Assembly: GCA_030248135.1 (NCBI GenBank)
Contig: JASANC010004962.1
Coordinates: 22,772-86,771, forward strand
DNA: 64,000 bases
Reading direction: 5' to 3'
Source: Theristus sp. LFF4_11
Lineage: Eukaryota > Nematoda > Chromadorea > Monhysterida > Xyalidae
Numbering within the stretch: the stretch's first letter is position 1; every line of letters begins with the position of its first letter. This document shows, piece by piece, positions 21,167-33,500 of the stretch. The position numbers and the translations under genes were made by a program. A model generated the notes under the pieces. The model was not told where the DNA came from, did not search any database, and worked only from the letters and a program-made list of their open reading frames with translations.

Positions 21167-23835
21167 ATGACGGCCACACGCTTCAAGCGTGTTGGCTCCG
21201 CCGTGTTCTACGGCTTTTCATCGATCATGGTGATGTACGCAAACAAGATTGCGCTCACCACGTACAGGTCGGCCGTTGTTTTACACTTCCTTCGTGTTTC
21301 GAAAATTCGCGAAACCTTTTTTGGAATCGATCTCTCTGTTGCTTTCAGCTTTCCGTCATTCCTCTGCGTTGGTATCGGACAGGTCTGTTGATTTGTTGAT
21401 TTTGTTTGAAATCAGGAAATGTGAAAGACTTGGATTTGGTTTTTTAAATTCAGGTCTTTTATATTCATTTGCAAGGACAATTGTAAAAAATGCACGCAGA
21501 TGCTGGCCACCGTGGTTCTGCTTTTCGTGGCGCACCTACTGCGAGTCGTGCAATTGCCGGCGTTTACTCGCGACATTCCAGAAAGGGTTTGTGTTCAACA
21601 ATATGCGCTTTAATTCAATCATCGTGCAAACTGAGGATTACATCGGCTGGATGTTCGACCCATCCGATCCGTGCCACATGAACAACACGTGAACTGCGTT
21701 TCTCACCTACGTTCGGATGAAAAAACCGGTACTAATTCATGCTCTGGTTTCACTTGAACGCAGATGGGAAATGCAGTTTACATACTCGTAGGCTCATTAT
21801 TGTTTGCAGTTTCAACGACTCACGTGCCTGCCTGAACTTTTCACTTTGTTTAAAATGTGCGTTTCATGTTGTTGCAGATCTTTCCACTGCCATTGTTGTA
21901 CTGTTTTAATTTAGTGTCCGGTCTGGGGGGCACGCAGCGCTTGAGGTTTGACTTAATCATTTTACTCAACTAAAAAGAATAGTTTTTTTTGCTCTTCATT
22001 TTTGAAATTCTCCAGCCTGCCAATGTTCACGTGTCTTCGACGGTTCTCGATTCTGATGACCATGATTCTTGAGTATTACATTCTCGGGTTGGTGGTCTGT
22101 TTTCAGAAGTTCTGTGACAAAAAAACAGCTAGAATTTGTGATTGTTTCCTTTTGTTCTCAGTGTGATCGCTTCGACAGCCGTTCGAATATCAGTGGCGCT
22201 GATGTTGGCTGGCTCCATAATTGCGGCAGCGTATGTTTTTATATTTTTTCCTTTGTGTGTCTTAAGACCCGTTCAGGCAGACGTTCCTCAACGTACGTCA
22301 GAGCACGTCTTCATTCGCCATTGTAATGCAATGTTCTAAAGGTGCATTCATGGAGTAGTATTTAGCAACGCATTGCTAGTTTATACTAGCATTCACGAAA
22401 AAATAAATATAGAGCGCTAGCTATGGAACTTCTGCTGCAAATCTATGAATGCGTCTTAACGCGGCACGATGCGTCAAGTCTTGCTTTTTTTGCTTGTTGG
22501 ACGTTTCGTGATGAAAAAGTTGATTGTCTGCTTCTTTACTTCCGAACAAAAAAATGGAAACTTTTTGCAGCAACGACCTTGCGTTCGACGCCGCTGGCTA
22601 TGCGCTGATTCTTTTAAACGATTTATGTACGTCATCGAATGGCGTGTACATGAAGAAGAAACTGGAGGCCAAGGTTGGGTGAGACTTTTGGAAAAGCCGT
22701 TTTCTGGTTCTTTAGAACGACGAAGTTTGAAATTTCAGGATCTCGGCAAGTATGGTCTGCTGTTCTATAATTCATTGTTCATGCTGCCACCGGCGATTGT
22801 GATCGCCTATTGCACCGGCGACATTGAAAACGTTGGTGTCGTTTTTTTTTAATTTCATTTAAAATCATCAGTTTCGCACAAGTGACAAGACGTAACTTAA
22901 CACCGAACCACTGAATAAACAAAAAAGTTGTTAAAATTCCAAATTACTTGCTTTTTCCTGAACAAAACATCTATGCTTGTGAGGCGTACCAATACGAGCA
23001 ATGGAGCAACGTGTGGTTGCTGTGCGCGTTCTCGTTCACGTGCGTCTGCGGTTTTGTCCTCAACTTTGCCATCGTCCTTTCCACTCACTACAACTCGGCG
23101 CTAACCACCGCCTGTATTGGACCAATTAAAGTTAGGCCGTGTTGTTATTTGCTTGCATGTTGCATTATTATTCTACCCAAATATGGAAAGCAGGAAACAT
23201 AAAGGGGCATTCATGAAGCAAGCATTTGGTGACTGCACACGCACAGCTATGTTTTAACACAGCTACGCATCACTAAACACTGCTTCATGAATGCTGCTCG
23301 AGTTTTAAGCAGTGAACTTTGCAGAACGTGTTCGTCACTTACGGAGGCATGGTGCTCATTGGCGACTACGTGTTTTCGCCATTGAACTTTGCCGGCATCA
23401 CAGTCAGGTCGGGTGGAGTCTTGGATTTGGAGTCTGATATTTGTGTCCATAGTCAAAACTCAATGGAATGTCCACTGATGTGTGCTGTGTGCCACAGCAT
23501 GCCAGCGCATCAAATTCGTTGTTCTTGTAAAAGTTCATGGTTGCAAAATTCCTGATATTACACTGTGTCCAAGCAAAACCTATACGTATGCCACTTGCAG
23601 CACGTTCGGCGCCCTGTTGTACACGTACGTGACATTTCGCAAGCAAGCATCGACCAATCAGCAACTGTCGCACCACCCAGCGTCGTCCAATCGTGCAACT
23701 GTCCCCTTAATAGCACCAGCCTCACCACCGCCGTCGTCGCCACCCGACACTCCTCGCTCCATAATTACGTCACCGCGTGAACTGCACCCCGGCGACCGGT
23801 CGGCCTTTCGTCACAAGTCGCCGTTGATCATTTAG
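21167..23835 (+). CDS. SLC35D: SLC35D-family nucleotide-sugar transporter (complete, 11 exons)
   Basis: Exons: 21167-21267, 21349-21382, 21500-21586, 21878-21945, 22016-22087, 22162-22230, 22571-22673, 22739-22831, 22984-23130, 23325-23407, 23601-23835. Phases agree throughout and give 363 residues. Diagnostic segments in order: VMYANKIALTTYSFPS, FPLPLLYCFNLVSGLGGT, LPMFTCLRRFSILMTM, NDLAFDAAGYALILLNDL, DLGKYGLLFYNSLFM, THYNSALTTACIGPIKN, then LLYTYVTFRKQ. These match SLC35D1/D2 and nematode SQV-7-type Golgi/ER antiporters that import UDP-glucuronate, UDP-GalNAc or UDP-GlcNAc for glycan synthesis. About ten membrane segments are expected. The exact substrate cannot be read from sequence. The C-terminal ~60 residues are a P/S/T-rich cytosolic tail, longer than usual. 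The start is the first ATG before the conserved first helix; no upstream in-frame coding is evident. Confidence 0.95.
22340..22400. repeat. Short hairpin repeat (GCATTCATG family), decayed copy
   Basis: GGTGCATTCATGGAGTAGTATTTAGCAACGC followed by TACTAGCATTCACGAA. Shorter and more diverged than the copies at 23205 and 34197. In an SLC35D intron. Confidence 0.4.
23205..23298. repeat. Short hairpin repeat (GCATTCATGA family), copy 2
   Basis: The ends GGGCATTCATGAAGCAAGCA and TGCTTCATGAATGC are inverted. The middle contains CAGCTATGTTTTAACACAGC, itself a hairpin. In the SLC35D intron 23131-23324, only 26 bases before the exon. Confidence 0.7.
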
Positions 23836-24597
23836 CGGCGCTTTAGTAGTGTGGTGGTCTCGCAACGATTTTGCTGACGGGGTTGATTTTTTTGTGCCAT
23901 GGGATCTGGGCAGTTGCGGATTTTTGGTTGGTATATATTGTGAGTTCTTGGATCTCCGGGCAAGTTTTACTTCAGTTTTTTCTTTTGTGATGACGTTTTT
24001 TGTTTGATTTGATCTGCATCTGTGATCAAGGCATGACGTAATTTATTGTTGGCAATATTGAATTAGAATCAGCGTGCTTTATTTTACTGTTCAGAGTTTT
24101 GCGGTGTAACACGGGAATGAAATAAAATTGAACTCGTATTGAGAGCTGGAAATTTTCTTTCGACACATACTTTCAAGGCTTGTTATATGCTGCCGATATT
24201 GTTATTTCAACGATCATTGATCAAGCTTAAATGCACATATAATTGGAATCATCGAATGAAGTGAAATTATCAAAATTTATAAAAGTGTGCCGAAGCAAAT
24301 GCCAAAACGGTTAAGTGAGTGAAGCCACAGGAAGTGAAGGACAAGGAATGGTACTGATATGTTTCCAGGAACTCGGAACCTCGACATGATAAATGTTGAC
24401 AAATTTTAAAAACAACCGATCTGTACAAAAAAACTGCGTGGAGTGCATTTGTTCAAGTCGTAGTCTGAAGGCTGAACACCGTGTTTTAACTGGCTGCACA
24501 GACACGTAACGCCGCTTATGTTTATGACCGTGCACCGCTGTGTTCAGACTGTGACTTTTATGAAGAATGTATTCATCAAAATATCTTGTATCACTCA
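23836..24597. other. Tail-to-tail spacer between SLC35D (+) and Pax3/7 (-)
   Basis: This 762-bp interval must hold both 3' UTRs. A + strand AATAAA is at 24121. On the - strand an AATAAA reads at about 24069, which would make the two transcripts overlap if used. No other feature is seen. Confidence 0.5.
24121..24126 (+). terminator. Probable SLC35D poly(A) signal AATAAA
   Basis: AATAAA lies 286 bases after the SLC35D stop in T/A-rich sequence, before the convergent Pax gene. No downstream evidence of cleavage is available. Confidence 0.5.
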
Positions 24598-27500
24598 TCA
24601 ATAGCTGCTCGTTTCGAACTGCGTCACGGTCCTGTGCCGAGGCAGCGTGCAAATGGCCGCCGGCAATGGCACGGTCGACGGGGCGCTACTGCGGAACATG
24701 GGGGGTGGCGCTGGCATCTGCGACTGATGAGCGCCCGCTGGGGGCAGCAGGCCCATGAAGCCGGCTGGCGGTGCACCGACCCAGAACGCACCGGGAGGAC
24801 ACGGCTGAAATGGGTGGTGAATGCGGTTGTTGGAAGTGTTCTCATTCGCACACGAGCACTCCCTTGCAATTGCAGAGTGGAGGTCGGCTTTCAAACGCAA
24901 TGCATGATCGGTTGCAACAAATCTAAAGCAGAAAATATACCACATCGCGACACAATACTATTTTAACAAGTCTGGACCTAAATGACGTTATTTGTCAAGC
25001 AGGTGTTTTTGTTATCTCATGACGTCATGATGACTCATGATTTTCAGCAGCTCTTGTCAACGGACCAAATAGCCCAATTTGCTCAGTTTTCATAGCGAGC
25101 GGTGACCGACCGGTCAATCGCAAAGCAGACACTCCACCCACGTGATGGTGCATGTGCGGCGGCGGCGGTGGTGGCAGCATCAGCGATGGGGCACACTGAG
25201 CGGCGAGGCCGGACACGCCGAGGTGCTTGCGCCAGCGGGCGCGACGGTTGCTGAACCAGACCTGTGGCAGCACGAAACCAATGTGCGAACGAACGAACCG
25301 TGACTCCAGGTGATTTTTTAGCCGCGGCTAACCCAGGAAAGCGTGCAAAACGTCGTTGGCACTGCTCTGTCATTGAGTGCCTATGCACCCCTCGGCGAGG
25401 CTCGATCACCCGAACGCACAGAGAACGAGTGTAACGCGCTACCACCCAGGCAACGAGGGTGACTAGGTTGGTTTGATTGAGTGGTTCAAGTTCAATCAAG
25501 AACTTTGAATTTTAATCAGATCGACAGGATTAGGATTACGTTCTTTAGCGACAACGGCCACTGGCTACGGCTAAATTTGATACGTGCTGACAATTTGATC
25601 GTAAATGTTTTTATCTTCTACTAATACCTGTATTTTCGTTTCCGACAGTTTTGTGATCTCAGACAGCTTCTCACGTTGCGCCACATCTGGGTATCGGTTC
25701 TCGTTGAACGACTTCTCGAGCAGATCAAGCTGCATGACAATTTCGAACTGGTTAGTCATTTTTAGACTCCATTCGGTACGAAAAAGCTGCGAGACAAACT
25801 GTGGTTCATCATGACGGTGTCAGTTGTGTGTATGATCGGATGAAAAAATGTGCCACCAACCAACCAGCAACTCTGAACTCTTGGTAACTGCACTGGGGTA
25901 AAAAATGTTTCCATTGAGAATGTCAGTTGACTTGATAAAAAAACACGTACAGTGGCGGCCAAAAGTGTTGGAACGCTGCGCGCGTGTGTGCGTGTATGCG
26001 ATGTATTGCGCGTGTGTTGCATCAGCCGTACAAACGCTGTAAAAGAATCCCATGCTAATTTTTTTGTTTTTTAGACCACTGAGTGTATCTGCTACACTAT
26101 TCGCAGGTTTTTTCACTGAAGCATACATTTATTTGACAAATACCGAACATTACAACACGCCTCCAATGCTTATGACTGGCAGTAAAACTGATTCAAAATC
26201 ATTGGCAAGAAAACTATTCTACGAAGTATTAGCGTTTGTTTGTGTTTGAATTATCTAACAGCGTCTATTGCGTTCATGTTTCGGGTTCCAGTCGGATTGT
26301 ATTGTTTATTCCGCTGTATTTTCTTGCCAAATAATTTTGAATCAGTTTTACTGCCAAATGGAGGTGTGTTGTAATGTTCGGTATTTGTCAAATAAATGTA
26401 TGCTTCAGCAAAAAAAACCTGCGGATAGTGTATTAGATAAACTCAGTAATCACAAAAACAAAAAAATTAGCATGGGATTGTTATAATAGCGTTTGTAAGG
26501 CTGATGATACACACGCGCAACACACGCGCACACATGCGCGCAGCGTTCCAACACTTTTGGCCGCCACTGTATATGTTTACAAACATGAGCTCCAAACTTA
26601 TAGTACTCTTCCCACGGCTAAAATCGTCGTCAGCTCAGAACCCAGAACGTTGCAACACCTGTTTCAAAGTCACTCTGTGCTTCTACAGTATCTGGTGACA
26701 CCAGTGACCGTGTGGATCCACCGATCCAGGTCTTCCATTTCATCTCAATCTCCCTGGCCACTTTGCTGTTTTCCGTATTCCCCAACCTGTTCCGTGGAGA
26801 AGCTCGTCCGATTGCGTCTCTTTCCGGCCGTGTCTTCCTCGTCCGTCTCTGACGTGTTGTCCGCAGCGCCCGACGACGAATTCGGACTCGGCTGTTGTTG
26901 CAGTGGACTTTGGTGGTGATGGTGATGGTGATCGTGCGCTGCGTTCTGGTGATCAGCATCCGTGATGCCGAGTTTCGTTGTCGCCGCCACCGCTTGCTGT
27001 TGATTGAACGCCGTTGGCGCAGTTTGACCGTGGACTTTGAGTTGGTGGTGTTCGTTTGAGTCGTTGCCAGGTGCGCGGTCGTCGGCTGAAAAGGTCAGCA
27101 AAATGAGGCTGTCTGATGAAATGGGTTGAATGGTTTGTGAATTGGTTGGAATTCGATTGGTTCGTAGGTACAATGTATATGTGACCGCTAGAATTGATAA
27201 TTGCTGGGGTTGCTGATTCTGTTTATAGCCGTTGGGCTTGCGTGCTCCAAGTGTCAGTCTGCAGTCTTGTATGACCTATTTTTTCAAACGTGTCCCACTG
27301 AAATGACGTCATATGCCGCCGTGATTCACAGCAAACCAGACTTTCCGTTTAGCCGATTCCTTTCCCTAAACAAATGGTGAATGTCGAATCAGTCACATCA
27401 AACTGAAATTTTAGTGCCTGTACTTTGACAAACGGGCGTTTTTAAAGCAAATGGCGTCATTTTAGTCCGGACACGTTTGAATAAATCCACAATATAAACT

Positions 27501-30500
27501 GGCCGCTTTAGTTGAACTCGGTCACTCATCGTGCTCAGCAGTCTCCAATTTTATTAGCATCACGCTGTATTGCTGAAAGTGTGCTAATTTGTTTCGTACA
27601 ATTCAGTGTTTCTTGATTCACGAATCACGGGTATCTTGTTGCACAACAGACCACGTGTCGCCAGTCTCTTGAGTTTTTTTACTGTGACTCACACTCATTT
27701 ACTCTGTGCATTTCTGTTTTGTCGGGATTTTTCTTAACTTTTCAACCAGAAAGAGATGTTCAACGCAAACGAACTAAGACGCAGTATTTATAATTTAACA
27801 AAATAATTGCACGCTATCGCCGTTGAAATTACTGTAACATCGGTTTTGCTCGCTTGTTTACTGCAACCTGTCTTTTTGGAAGAAACAGCATGCCCGTCAT
27901 GGTCGCACACTTTGCACACTTTTGAAAGATTATTACACTGTTGTTCGAAACCTTACTGATTCAGGGGTGCGAAAGTGTGGAAGAGGGTTGTGTCCAATTC
28001 AGACCGCTTGGCGTCGTTACAGGCACTGCTGAAAACGCACACTAAAGGACACGCAGACGCAGATAAGGACATCAGGTAAACGATATTGTGCAAATAAAGT
28101 TGCGCCATCAAGCATGTGCGTCATTAAACTACTCAAATAAACGACTATCAATCACTCAAAGCGAACTATATCCTGCAATTAATGAATGGCTGAGAAAATT
28201 GTGTACAAATAAGTTTTTCGCCGCAGTTACAGTTCTTGTGTCTGTAATCGAGTGGTAGCCTGGGGACACAAACGCATTTGCACACTTATTTATTATGCGC
28301 GCTGCACGTACGAATATGTATGTTCAAGTTTTGACTTTCGTGCTAGATGGCAGTTTATGTTATCATTACTTGATTGTCGCATATAACTTTCTCAAGGTCT
28401 CACTTTGAAGTGATTCTCTCCCACCGTAGTGAAAGTTTTGCAGTGTTGTTGGTTAATATAGATAATAAGGCAGCAAGGACAGAACGCAGTTTGAATTGTA
28501 ATGACATCGCCGCTACCGTAATCCCGTTGCAACGTGTTATAATCGTAAGGTGCATGACAAACCAATAACACGCGCACCACACGCACACATGCGCGCACAC
28601 ACACACGCATATTACACACGCATCTGCGTGCGCCTATTATAAGACAAGTGTACACCTCTCGGCTGTTTTCCGTTTAAAACTGTGACTGACTGACTGTCTC
28701 TTAGATTTCAACGACAGAAAATTATAATGCCAACAGACAGCTCCATTAAACGCTTGTAGCGCTTTTTGCTGCGCGTTTGTGAACTTTGTGCATGCACGCA
28801 TGCGCGCGTGTGCAGTGTTGTAACGTGCGCATGTGCATTGCACGCGTGTTGTTGTGCATGAGTGTGTGCGCGCGCGTCAGCGATATTATGTTTTAACGCT
28901 GAAACGCGCGTGAAACGCGCTTGCTCGTGCGCTTTTTCACATCGACAAACTCGCACTTCTTTTCTCTGTGTACATGTTCGTATACATGTATGTATACTGG
29001 ACGCAGCCTGTAATTATACCATTTATGTTATGTGTATTTATTGTTTCTGACGCGTTTTGTTTTTGTTTTTTATATGATGATAAAATGCAGTGGAAAAAAT
29101 GCACGCACGCGATACGCTGCACTTGCCTTGTCATATATGCATTTCTCGCGGCCGGCAACAGCCATAACGGAGCAATGGGTCTCTTTGACAGTGCTGCACA
29201 TGCATGCGTGTACGTTGCACATATTGTGATGTACACATATGCGACTAACTTTTACTTCTTCCACTGTGTTTTTATTTATCTCGGTAAGAGTTTAACGGCC
29301 GCAGGCAACAAGTCAATTAATTAATTAGTTTTTCTATGCGTTTTTTCTCCGCAACGGGGTCGAGGAGAGCGATTTCCCGTTGTAACCCGCGTTCCCGCAT
29401 CGATATTTGATGTGCGCCAGGAGAAAAAAAACGCTAAAACATTGGTGTGTCTTCTTCATCAACTTTTGGAAACTGTATGTACGTCTCATTTAACGGCTGC
29501 TGCGCACGCTCATCAATACAGTAGTACGTGCAAAAACTCGTAAAGTTGTCAATGCAAATCAATCGACCATATAGTTTTTTCTTTCTATTATTGTCGCAAC
29601 ATCTGTATCATACTTCCTCGATTTGGGGATTTTCGACCAGCCCACATCTACACATACGATACATACACGCGCACGCAGCAACAACACAACGATGCAATTA
29701 AAAATATCAGTAAAATCCTGCATTAAATGTCCCGAGACCTTGCAGGCGTCTTTCCTACCGTAATCAGCTATGTGCACGCACGTTTTACCATGATTTGGCA
29801 ATAATCGTGTATGGATTCATTTTGCGGTAGTAAAATTCTTATAAAAGTCGGCAGTTTTTGTTGGACACAAGGCGTTTCTAAATTTTAAAAACTCCATTGT
29901 TGATTATTACGGTATTGTACCTTTGTCTGTCAATAAGAAGCAAGTATGGCTATAAAATACATGGTGTCGCTATATCGCCGCGAATGTGTACACTTGCACT
30001 AATCGCAGACACGTGCACTGGAAGGAATTAAAGTTTTTTTTTCAATTGATAATTGAAGTAATTAACGTCTATGATACGGCACATGCAAAAAGGAGATCAG
30101 AGCAGTACAGTGGGAATGAACGCAATTACCCAGCACACCTGCACGGAGGCGGTAAACTTCAAAATTTCGATTTTCTGAACGTGCTTCTATAGTGGTGGAG
30201 ATAGAGAGAAACTGATAAGTCGACGGGTGCGCAAAGAAACAGTTTGAGCGAGACGTGTGGGCAGGGGAATCTTTAAAAAACCGAATTATCGATTGGCGGG
30301 AAATCGCCGCCGGCATTAAAACTGTGAGCCGTAATCGATCATGACATGCAACTGTATCTTGGTTGGTTGGTGGGGTTACATCGGTGAAACGGTATGTTGT
30401 TTGGTCTATATATAAGTTTTTATCAGTGATGAATCTCATAAGGACGTATCCATTGCAACGTTATCCGCTCAGGCGATCTTTAGTGTTAACGTGCTAGATG

Positions 30501-33500
30501 TCACAAGGAATCGGCGAAAAATAAGACGTCACAACGCAAGTGTATCGCTTATGATACATGCAATAATACACGTCCCTTTACCTACATGTGCCTTTCTAAT
30601 ATATTATACTGCGTTATAATCATCATATAATTTTCAAAAACAACCGCTACAATGTTTATCACTTATTTGGGAGGAATCCCCATCGTAAATGCACAAAAGA
30701 CTGCACGTATTAAGCGCCTGAACGTCTGTGCTGCACCTTGCGTTTTTTTCATGATGCTAAATTATTTGCGTGAGAAAGTATGTCGTTATGATCGCTGATG
30801 CACGCACGAATATATTTAGAGACACACGTGTACATGTGAGGTTTAAAACTGTTCAATGTTTGTTCTTGAAATTACAGAAAGTTGAAAGTTCTTGCCAACA
30901 GGCCATGAGTCTGCCAGGCGCTGCGTGAAACCCACCGTCGTTCAGACTGTTTCGAATGAAGTTACATATAAAACGCAGTTTGCAACCATGATATTTTATC
31001 GGCAGTTAACATTAAATCTAAGTATTACGTATTCCTTGTCTGACATGCTCAGAATGTAATGTCACAACAGCAGTTCCACATCACACCCATAACATGTTTT
31101 GCACATACTGATTTATATGTATTTCTGTTTCGTTGTCTCCCACTGCGTTAGCGTTACGGTAAATTTCGGAAAGTTTTTGGGAGCGAAAAACGTCGTTTTC
31201 TGTGAGACTTGTACTGAAAAAATGGCCGTTCGTCCGCATGATAACTGTGACGAGACTTAATGTAGTGCACATGTGCATGTAGGTTCGTAAGTGTGGGTTT
31301 GGTGAACGAATAGTCAACTTTTTTAGGGGTGTGCAACATATTACATGTATAAGGCCAAAATTCAAAAATGCACATTGGGTACTTGTGTGAAAAAACGCTT
31401 CTCTCTCTGTCTATATGTTTCTCGTTAACATACGTTATTTATGTCTATTTGGGTTGTTTTTTTGCTGGTTTTCGGCAACCAGCGGCATGAAAAACGACCG
31501 ACGTTTGTTAGTGACGCACATTTTGAATGTTGAATGAGACGTGCGCACAACCCGTGGTGAGCGTGGTAAATTTGAAAATTACACACTTGCCAAACCGTAA
31601 TTCGAAACGGTTTTTTCGACCGTATGCATACGGCGTGCGGTATAAAAATAAAAAAAAGCATGTTCAACTCAGTAACTTGCATCATACTGGAGTAAATTTA
31701 TTGACCAGGATGAAAAAAACATGCTCAAATGAGCACGAAGTTGTCACGGGAAACCACATGGCCACTTTCAATCTTTATTGCGTGATCCTGGTGGCCAAGA
31801 GGCGTGACCACAAAATTGGATTGATTTTGAGCAGTTTTTCCACAGTCGCAGCTTAGTGACGCGTGAAATAACGACTCTTTGATTGGTTGTGGCGGCATTT
31901 CACAAATACAGAATAGGGTCGCACCACAAAGCATGATGATCGCACCGCACCTATTATTGCTGGTGTAGCTTTTTATATCGTGTAACACATGCATAATGAA
32001 TCATAACAATTTGAATCTTCTCGCTAATAAAAAGCAGAAAATTCCATGCGCATCGCAAAACGTTTGCGTTCGAAAAACCACAAAAAGGCGAACATGCGTT
32101 TACAGTCAACAACAATGTACAGTATAAACTATTATGATGATTATTCTTTGCAGCGTTGATTTGATGTGTCCAATTGAAACCCAAATATTTCAAATAGAAA
32201 ATCTCATCATCGTGCGCATGAAGGCGCGAAATTGCGAAAGTACGTGAAGTGGATGTTGCTCAGGTGTTTTGGGCGCGGTCGCTCAGTCAGACACGAAAAA
32301 GGACAATCCGATACAACAATGGTGGCGCCATGAAGCTACATGTATGCTGAATCGTAGAGATTTTTTTGCAACCAATTTCACAACACACATACCGCAAATA
32401 CCACGAAATTACATGGAAATAAGAATGAAATTGCCATTGTTGTGGCACCTTTTTTATTTGACAAAATCATACCGTATACTTTACGGGGTTTTCGTGCGCA
32501 ACTTCAAGAGAAAGAGGGAGATTACACAATTTTCACGCTCCAGTGCAGTGGACAATTGTAATCGCAGAAAATTGGATTTTTTTCAACTTCTGATTTTCGA
32601 AAATAATTTTCCGGCCATAATAAGCCGCTGTACATGTGTGTTTGTGAAGTGGACAAAGTAAATACAGTACTCACGACACGAATGCGGTGTACACGCTAAC
32701 CGTAATTGAAAGCTAGAGCTACAAAGTTTCGGAAATTGTCTGTGGGAAACATTTTTCTTTCATCTAAAAGCGACTCTCTTCATGCAATCAGGTGCGATTG
32801 AGATGTTTCGCCAAACGGTTGTGTTGATTAGAGACACCTCATTTTGAAACTACTGTATTGTTATGCAAAACGCAGAATTTATAGTGGTTCATGTAGGCGA
32901 CTTGAGAGAAGTGAAGAGAACATTTATTTGTCTTGCTTGTAACCGCAGGTTACGGTGTTTTTACGCTTGAAAAGTTGAAAATCCAGCAGAATCTTTTCTT
33001 TCAAAACTATTAACAACCACGCACCTTATAACAACAGTTTCAACACTGTAAACGAGACGTGCACGTGCGCTCGAACGACGCGAAATGACAAAATAGAATG
33101 CGAATTGATTGATTTGCGAGTTGAATGAAGTAACACAGTGCCAGATACATAAAGAGCACACCATTTATTCAAACAAAAAAAAACGGTTACACAATTGTAT
33201 CACCGTTTTTTTCACAATCGATTCTTGCCGCCGCCGATTTGCGCGAAAAATAGGCGCATCTGAGAGGATTGTATGCGCAAATTCGGCATAGGATCACCCG
33301 CATAGAAACATAGCTCTATGTGCGCGCACATCTAACGTTAATTACACACACACTTCGGCAACGGTCGACAAATTGTTTTTCGACGCGATTTCGGTATTCC
33401 GGTGAACATCGCTTCGGCATTTCAAAGTGAGACAAATGAAACTTTCGAAGTTTGTGTAAACAAACGTGATACGCGCAACAAAACATTTATGCCCGCAGAG

